The position numbers and the translations under genes are program-made. The notes under the pieces are model-generated. The model did not search any database and was not told the DNA's origin. It saw nothing but the letters and a program-made list of their open reading frames with translations. Below are positions 7,417-11,061 of a stretch of 11,061 nt of DNA, in pieces; positions within the stretch are counted from its first letter, which is position 1, and the number at the start of each line of letters is the position of its first letter. Origin of the DNA: an uncultured Rhodanobacter sp. (GTDB lineage Bacteria; Pseudomonadota; Gammaproteobacteria; Xanthomonadales; Rhodanobacteraceae); contig CAIKJM010000398.1 of assembly GCA_903827735.1 (NCBI GenBank), positions 1-11,061 of the forward strand, given 5' to 3'.

Positions 7417-7925
7417 GCCACGGCAATATAAAAGCTTTGCTACTTTGCGGATTGCTACTGATCGCCGGTAAGTTGCATGCCCAACAGCCTGGCGTGGATT
7501 GTGCCCCCGTTCAAGGCCAGGGCTGGTCGGGATGTGCTCCGATCAACCCGTCGCAACCATCGCCCCAGGGACAACAACCCCAAGCACCGCAACCGCCGCC
7601 CATGCGCTGGACTGACCACTATGGCGCTATTGCAACCGATGAGCCGCGAGGTGCAATGGGTGCGGCGACAGATATGCCGAGCAAAATAAGCGCCGAAAAT
7701 GCAGCTATATCGGATTGCAAAGCAAAAGGAGGCATGAATTGCACTATGCAAATCTGGTATATCAATCAATGTGTGGCACTGGTAGTCGGCGGGAGAATCT
7801 TCAATGTAAATCCCGGAGCTACTGTCGCTCAAGCGACCGAGAAAGGCATGCAAATGTGCAAGCCTGCAGCGAATGATTGCCACGTTTACTATTCCGCATG
7901 CAGTCTACCCGTGCGCATTCAATAG
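7413..7925 (+). CDS. Secreted DUF4189 protein, first copy
   Basis: A 170-residue exported protein with a signal peptide ending near KLHA-QQPG (residue 23), a Pro/Gln-rich linker (about 43-64) and a DUF4189 domain from about 65 to 170 (HYGAIATD, DCKAKGGMNC, NQCVALVV). DUF4189 has no established function. The mature part has eight Cys (30, 41, 102, 110, 120, 149, 156, 163), all at matching places in the second copy, so it is probably a disulfide-bonded periplasmic or secreted protein. The ATG at 7413 overlaps the virB6 stop by 4 bases; the frame is open far upstream, but that part crosses virB6 and is not used. Its position between virB6 and the effector cassette suggests a T4SS-linked role, possibly with VirB6 or as an accessory immunity factor; that is inference. 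Confidence 0.88.
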   Translation: MSHGNIKALLLCGLLLIAGKLHAQQPGVDCAPVQGQGWSGCAPINPSQPSPQGQQPQAPQPPPMRWTDHYGAIATDEPRGAMGAATDMPSKISAENAAISDCKAKGGMNCTMQIWYINQCVALVVGGRIFNVNPGATVAQATEKGMQMCKPAANDCHVYYSACSLPVRIQ

Positions 7926-7927
7926 CT

Positions 7928-8536
7928 ATGCTCACTACGGATCAGCTAGTTTCGCTAGATAACATCACCGGCAGTCGACATGCCAGTTGCACTCGTTTGA
8001 ACGCGTCAAGCCGCCGCCTACCCCGTCATCCGCATAGACCCTCCATTTGGCGATGCCTGCCTCTGATTGCTATGGTCTTGGGCCCGTGCGGAGCCATTTC
8101 CGCCTGCTCAGCGAGCAATTCCACGCCAACGTCGCAGAGCGCCCCGGCAGCTCCGGCGCAGTCCGTATCGGCTGCCGTTCCGCAAGGTGAAACGTCCTCT
8201 GCCTCACTCAATCAAGTGTTGAAGAAGGACATGGCTTACGCCGACGCGCGCAAGGCGCTACTTGCGCAAGGCTGGGCGCCGGAGAAAGATTTGCAATGCA
8301 AGGCCAATGTCGGCGCAAACGAGGCGCTGTGCAAAAGCACGCCGGATCTGACGGTATGCCGAATATGCGACGACATTCCGGAGCTGAGCGCCTACAGCGA
8401 CGAAGGCGGTGCAGTCATGCACTTCACTCATGCCGGACACCGCTTGACGATAGATGCGTCCGGCTCGATCAGCGACTGGAAGATGTCCGGCAAGGATTCA
8501 CGTTTGAGTATCTCGGATTGGCAAACAACCAAGTGA
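7928..8536 (+). CDS. Lipoprotein, probable effector immunity protein (X-Tfi-like)
   Basis: A predicted outer-membrane lipoprotein directly upstream of the effector. The hydrophobic stretch LPLIAMVLGPCGAISAC ends in a lipobox with the lipidated Cys encoded at 8105-8107 and Ser at +2, which favours the outer membrane. A Ser/Ala/Pro-rich linker follows, then a compact domain starting DMAYADARKALLAQGWAP, with several Cys (QCKAN, LCKS, VCRIC) and a C-terminal LTIDASGSISDW. The YADARKxLxxxGW motif resembles one I recall from small Xanthomonadales exported proteins, but I cannot name a family. The start is uncertain: ATG 7928 is 2 nt after the DUF4189 stop and suits coupling, but gives a 59-residue leader; TTG 7997 gives a normal 36-residue signal peptide; neither has a good Shine-Dalgarno. 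In X. citri the pair XAC2610 (lipoprotein inhibitor) and XAC2609 (effector) occupies a similar place, which supports the immunity role. Confidence 0.7.
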   Translation: MLTTDQLVSLDNITGSRHASCTRLNASSRRLPRHPHRPSIWRCLPLIAMVLGPCGAISACSASNSTPTSQSAPAAPAQSVSAAVPQGETSSASLNQVLKKDMAYADARKALLAQGWAPEKDLQCKANVGANEALCKSTPDLTVCRICDDIPELSAYSDEGGAVMHFTHAGHRLTIDASGSISDWKMSGKDSRLSISDWQTTK

Positions 8537-8602
8537 CAAGAGAGCGGAAGTTTGGGTATCGAAACTCTCAACCCTTAAACGACATGCACACGGAGAAAGA
8601 GC

Positions 8603-9871
8603 ATGAGCAATCTTTTGGGCGATCTGATTAGCCGGGGCGAAGGCGGATACAACTCTTTCAATCGCGGCAATGCGGGCGATGCTGGCGGCCAGACCATCGA
8701 CTTCTCACAGATGACGTTAGGTCAAGTGCAGGCTGAACAGCATTTGGGGCGCAACGACCCGAATCGGCTCTTCGCCGTGGGCAAGTACCAGATCATTCCG
8801 GACACGATGGATGATGCGGTCAAGCGCTTAAAGCTCGACCCAGATCAGAAGTTTACGCCGGCGTTGCAGGAACGCATTTTTGCCGACTACCTCATTGCCG
8901 GGAAACGACCCGCCATCGAGGCATATATTAAGGGGGAGCCGGGTGCGACGCTGCATGCGGCGCAGAAAACCGCATGCCAGGAATGGGCGAGCGTGGCAGA
9001 TCCGGATACCGGCAAGTCTTACGCTCCCTACCTCACGCACGGCAATAACCATTCTTCGATCACTAGCGAGCAGGTTGCTGGCGCGCTCAATATCATGCGC
9101 GCGGAATATCTGGCCGACATTGCCAAGGGCATGAAACCGGAAGAGGCGTGGAAAGCGGTAACGAATTCCGGCCCGAATCACGATCAAACGAAAAACACAC
9201 CGACCCAAGCATCGCATCGCGCTGCGCATGGTCACGCCGCCGAAAATCTCCTAACTGAGGGCACGCACAGTCCCTGCGTAAGCGAGCTGCAAGCCCATCT
9301 GGCCAAGCTCGGCTACAAAGACGGCCATGGCCATGCCTTAAAAGCCGACGGCGCGTTCGGCATCGATACCCGCCACGCGGTGGAACGCTTCCAGCACGAT
9401 CATCACCTAACCGTGGACGGCATTGCCGGACCGAAGACGCTGGAAGCCATTCACCACGCGCAGGCCAAGCATGCCGCGCCCAGCCTCGCCGACCAGAAAA
9501 ACCCCGACCACGCGCTGTACGAGCAGGCGCGTGTTGCCGTGCATCACCTCGATGCCAGCATGGGCCGCACCTCCGACAAGCAAAGCGACCAGCTGGCCGC
9601 CTCGCTGGCGGTGGCCGCCAAGCTCGAGCGCATGACCTCGATCGACACCGTCGTGCTCAGCGAGGACGGCTCGCGCGCCTTCGCCGTGCAGGGCCGGCCG
9701 GATTCGCCGCAGCGGCAGATCGCGCATGTGCCGACGGCCGAGGCGGTGAACACCCCCATCGACAAGAGCAGCGCGGCAGCGCACGCGGTGAACCAGCAGC
9801 AGGCGCAGCAGCAGCCGACGCAGCCATTTGTCCCAGCGCAGGCGCAGTCCGCCCCGGCCATGGCGCGATAG
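8603..9871 (+). CDS. X-T4SS antibacterial effector: lysozyme-like + PG-binding + XVIPCD
   Basis: Toxin delivered by the T4SS into rival Gram-negative cells to cut peptidoglycan in the periplasm. Start ATG 8603 follows GGAGAAAG. Domains in the 422 residues: a lysozyme-like fold at about 5-190, with E13 in SRGEGGYNSFNRG as the likely catalytic Glu and the GKYQIIPDTM motif at 60-69; a PG_binding_1 domain at about 221-286 (SELQAHLAKLGY, DGAFGIDTRHAVERFQ, VDGIAGPKTL); and an XVIPCD at about 298-395, with its hallmarks PDHALYEQAR, SDQLAASLAVAA, IDTVVLSEDG and AFAVQGRPDSP. The tail is Gln-rich (QQQAQQQPTQ), as is usual after an XVIPCD. XVIPCDs are known to bind VirD4, the coupling protein. No signal peptide is present, as expected for T4SS export. 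GC content rises clearly in the last third. Confidence 0.93.
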   Translation: MSNLLGDLISRGEGGYNSFNRGNAGDAGGQTIDFSQMTLGQVQAEQHLGRNDPNRLFAVGKYQIIPDTMDDAVKRLKLDPDQKFTPALQERIFADYLIAGKRPAIEAYIKGEPGATLHAAQKTACQEWASVADPDTGKSYAPYLTHGNNHSSITSEQVAGALNIMRAEYLADIAKGMKPEEAWKAVTNSGPNHDQTKNTPTQASHRAAHGHAAENLLTEGTHSPCVSELQAHLAKLGYKDGHGHALKADGAFGIDTRHAVERFQHDHHLTVDGIAGPKTLEAIHHAQAKHAAPSLADQKNPDHALYEQARVAVHHLDASMGRTSDKQSDQLAASLAVAAKLERMTSIDTVVLSEDGSRAFAVQGRPDSPQRQIAHVPTAEAVNTPIDKSSAAAHAVNQQQAQQQPTQPFVPAQAQSAPAMAR

Positions 9872-9915
9872 GCCCGATTACATGCACGCGGTTGCGCCGC
9901 CCCGGATGAGGATCA

Positions 9916-9937
9916 GCCGCGCTCGCGAGGGCGCGGC
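9916..9937 (+). terminator. GC-rich hairpin after the effector gene
   Basis: A perfect 7-bp stem GCCGCGC / GCGCGGC with loop TCGCGAGG lies about 45 bases after the effector stop. It has no T run, so an intrinsic terminator is doubtful; it may cap the operon mRNA. The rest of 9872-9990 shows no gene I can support. Confidence 0.35.
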
Positions 9938-9993
9938 CAATGCGTCGCTTCTGTGGATCGTCATCGGCCAAAGCTGCGACACCCACCAATCCG

Positions 9994-10153
9994 ACCATCG
10001 ACGACAACCCAACACAAAACGCCTTTGACATAGCCACCGCCGATGCCGTCCAGAGCGCTACCGCTGACACAGACGTCGCCGCAGGTAAGTCTCGCGCCCG
10101 CGCATTCGCCCTCTTCGGTACTGCCAGCCAGTCCATGGAGCAGGGCGGCATTG
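9994..10153 (+). pseudogene. Internally deleted fragment of a second virB6
   Basis: Translated in the frame of 9994, this piece aligns without gaps to residues 113-157 of the upstream VirB6 (TIDDN versus TIDQN, through AGKSRARAFALFGTAS versus AAKSRAADFAIFGTAS); I count about 22 of 45 identical. At 10128/10129 it jumps to QSMEQGGI, which is VirB6 residues 251-258, so about 93 residues covering central membrane segments are missing. Homology stops after GGI. The fragment has no virB6 start and cannot make a working VirB6. At about half identity it derives from a diverged paralogue or a related T4SS, not a recent copy of the intact gene. The frame itself runs on from ATG 9940 to a stop at 10284 inside the inverted-repeat element. 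Confidence 0.8.
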
Positions 10154-10176
10154 TGAACAAACGCATCGGAAGAATC

Positions 10177-10300
10177 AAAGGGGTCAGAGACATTATTCGA
10201 CGAAGTGACAATCGAAACGCAGTTTCGGCGAACTGCAACAGTCAGACCGCGTGGTCGCACCTCAAAACTTTGCCGATTTCATAATGTCTCTGACCCCTTT
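10177..10300. mobile_element. 124-bp element with 20-bp terminal inverted repeats
   Basis: AAAGGGGTCAGAGACATTAT at 10177-10196 is perfectly repeated in inverse orientation at 10281-10300. Between them lie small palindromes: GCAGTT/AACTGC (10219-10236) and GACC/GGTC (10245-10256). No transposase is encoded, so it is a non-autonomous element, either MITE-like or of the REP/BIME kind mobilised in trans by a RAYT (Y1-type) transposase. GGGGTCAGAG-type ends recall RAYT-associated repeats common in proteobacteria, but that is from memory. I see no clear target-site duplication. It sits in the decayed virB6 region, and one end recurs at 10988. Confidence 0.75.
10219..10236. repeat. Hairpin inside the 124-bp element
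   Basis: A perfect 6-bp stem GCAGTT / AACTGC with loop TCGGCG; it would form a hairpin in single-stranded DNA or RNA, as expected for the core of a REP-like element. Confidence 0.5.
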
Positions 10301-10324
10301 GTTCGCGCCAAGGACCCCGGCGCT

Positions 10325-10376
10325 GTCACACGCACGCTAACCAGCTCCAACCAGGATCCGCAGGGTACGAACATTC
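10325..10376 (+). repeat. 52-bp direct repeat, copy 1
   Basis: Matches 11010-11061 in 50 of 52 bases at an offset of 685; differences are A/G at 10330 and C/T at 10345. It lies just upstream of the second DUF4189 gene. Confidence 0.9.
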
Positions 10377-10402
10377 CAACCAAGACCATTGATCGAGGCT
10401 GA
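10325..10402 (+). pseudogene. Coding remnant before the second DUF4189 gene, possibly a virB6 3' end
   Basis: In the frame ending at TGA 10400-10402 the sequence reads VTRTLTSSNQDPQGTNI and ends IPTKTIDRG, one base before the ATG of the second DUF4189 gene. This mirrors the intact locus, where the virB6 stop overlaps the first DUF4189 start. The low-complexity polar character resembles a VirB6 C-terminal tail, but it does not align to the tail of the local VirB6, so the origin is inference. Its upstream part is cut off by the 124-bp element. Confidence 0.45.
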
Positions 10403-10403
10403 T

Positions 10404-10910
10404 ATGAAGTTGATCCTGCTTTCCTATCTACTTTTTGGTCTGCTGCTCTCTACGATGTCTCATGCCCAGACAGCATGCCCTCCAGGCATGGAAGAATATG
10501 GCGCAGGTGTATGCGGTTACAGCCAATCCGAGGAGTCCGCGCAACAAGCCCCTCAACAACAGTTCCCTCAAAAACAAGCACCCCCGACACGATGGGCTAC
10601 TCGTTGGGGGGCCGTCGCAACTGATGGGCCAGGGGGACATCTTGGCGCGGTAACAGACTTATCTAGTAAAAGCGAAGCTGAGAGAGCTGCGATAGCCGAT
10701 TGCCGAGCTAAAGGTGGATTGCAATGTGCCGTCGAAATCTCATACGACAACGAATGTGCAGCAATGGCGGTGGGGGACAAGATACACAATGTCACTGCAG
10801 ACGTTACTTTGGATAAAGCAATTCAATCCAGCATTAAAACTTGCAGGGAAGCCGACACCAATTGCCATGTCTACTACACCGCCTGCAGCCTACCCGCGCG
10901 GATTCAATAG
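10404..10910 (+). CDS. Secreted DUF4189 protein, second copy
   Basis: A 168-residue exported paralogue of the DUF4189 protein at 7413. The start is ATG 10404 (MKLILLSYLLFGLLLS), 5 nt after GAGG; an upstream in-frame ATG at 10389 would put five charged residues before the signal peptide and is less likely. The signal peptide ends near SHA-QTAC (residue 21). A CPPGMEEYGAGVCG segment and a Gln/Pro-rich linker precede the DUF4189 domain (about 63-168). The domain aligns to the first copy over 106 residues without gaps, about half identical by eye. All eight mature Cys (25, 37, 100, 108, 118, 147, 154, 161) match, and the C-terminus ACSLPARIQ is nearly the same. Such divergence means an old duplication or separate acquisition. 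It is flanked by repeats and is not followed here by a lipoprotein or effector gene. Confidence 0.87.
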   Translation: MKLILLSYLLFGLLLSTMSHAQTACPPGMEEYGAGVCGYSQSEESAQQAPQQQFPQKQAPPTRWATRWGAVATDGPGGHLGAVTDLSSKSEAERAAIADCRAKGGLQCAVEISYDNECAAMAVGDKIHNVTADVTLDKAIQSSIKTCREADTNCHVYYTACSLPARIQ

Positions 10911-10987
10911 ATATGACGTCAGTCAAGCAATGACGATGGATAAGACCAACGACGGGATTAATGGTCGGGCGAGAGCATTCTAACTAG
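10911..10987 (+). other. Spacer after the second DUF4189 gene
   Basis: The TAG stop is followed by an ATG at 10913, as after the first copy (TAGCTATG there, TAGATATG here), but this one opens only a 6-codon frame (MTSVKQ). It may be a relic of a downstream lipoprotein gene start. No other feature is seen. Confidence 0.35.
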
Positions 10988-11010
10988 AAAGGGGTCAGAG
11001 ACATTATTCG
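10988..11010. repeat. Further end of the inverted-repeat element
   Basis: A 23-base exact match to 10177-10199 (AAAGGGGTCAGAGACATTAT then TCG), in the same orientation. The rest of the 124-bp element does not follow; the 52-bp direct repeat starts at once. It is therefore a solo end or a deleted copy. Confidence 0.85.
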
Positions 11011-11061
11011 TCACGCGCACGCTAACCAGTTCCAACCAGGATCCGCAGGGTACGAACATTC
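11010..11061 (+). repeat. 52-bp direct repeat, copy 2, cut by the window edge
   Basis: Same sequence as 10325-10376 with two differences, both at third codon positions of the frame that reads VTRTLTSSNQDPQGTNI and both silent. By position it should lead into another DUF4189 gene just beyond the window. That is a prediction. Confidence 0.9.

Noticed and set aside
9657..10238. 193-codon - strand frame across the effector end and the repeat region
   Set aside because: It runs through the antisense of the effector XVIPCD, the virB6 fragment and the element; no single protein would combine these.
9940..10284. 114-codon + strand frame as an intact gene
   Set aside because: It is a chimera of a deleted virB6 fragment and the inverted-repeat element, with its stop inside the right repeat; treated as a pseudogene.
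10205..10402. 65-codon + strand frame as an intact gene
   Set aside because: Its first half is inside the 124-bp element and only the last part looks like a coding remnant.
10177..11061. Repeats considered as a CRISPR array or attachment sites
   Set aside because: There are only two or three copies at irregular spacing, one inverted, with genes between; no integrase gene or tRNA is present.

Overview
The window is most of a chromosomal type IV secretion locus of the Xanthomonadales bacteria-killing type (X-T4SS). Gene order and family features point to a gammaproteobacterium of the order Xanthomonadales (Lysobacterales), plausibly Rhodanobacteraceae (Dyella/Luteibacter-like) or Xanthomonadaceae. 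The genus cannot be fixed because the window has no housekeeping gene. All recognisable genes are on the + strand.

Layout: the 3' part of virB11 (1-747) enters from the left and is followed by virB1 (785-1714), an unrecognised overlapping small gene (1698-2084), virB2 (2139-2480), virB3 (2499-2804), virB4 (2864-5332), virB5 (5366-6163) and virB6 (6295-7416). The order virB11-virB1-virB2-virB3-virB4-virB5-virB6 is that of Xanthomonas-type killing T4SSs, where virD4 and virB7-virB10 would lie upstream, outside this window. Next come a secreted DUF4189 protein whose start overlaps the virB6 stop (7413-7925), a lipoprotein that is the probable immunity protein (7928-8536), and a T4SS effector (8603-9871). 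The effector has a lysozyme-like domain, a peptidoglycan-binding domain and a C-terminal XVIPCD secretion signal.

From about 9.9 kb the window turns from an ordered operon into a rearranged tail. It holds a decayed and internally deleted fragment of a second, diverged virB6 (9994-10153) and a 124-bp element with perfect 20-bp terminal inverted repeats (10177-10300). A short coding remnant that may be another virB6 3' end follows (10325-10402), then a second DUF4189 gene (10404-10910). After that come another end of the same inverted-repeat element (10988-11010) and a near-exact repeat of the segment that precedes the second DUF4189 gene (11010-11061), cut by the window edge. The simplest reading is a growing array of [virB6 3' end + DUF4189] modules continuing to the right.

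Working model: VirB11 and VirB4 power the machine. VirB1 opens the cell wall, VirB2 and VirB5 form the pilus, and VirB3 and VirB6 form the inner-membrane platform. The effector is recruited through its XVIPCD (by VirD4, known from the family and not seen here) and degrades peptidoglycan of a neighbouring cell. The lipoprotein would protect the producer. The role of the DUF4189 proteins is unknown; their placement suggests a periplasmic job linked to the T4SS. No tRNA, rRNA, CRISPR array, transposase gene or clear promoter was seen.
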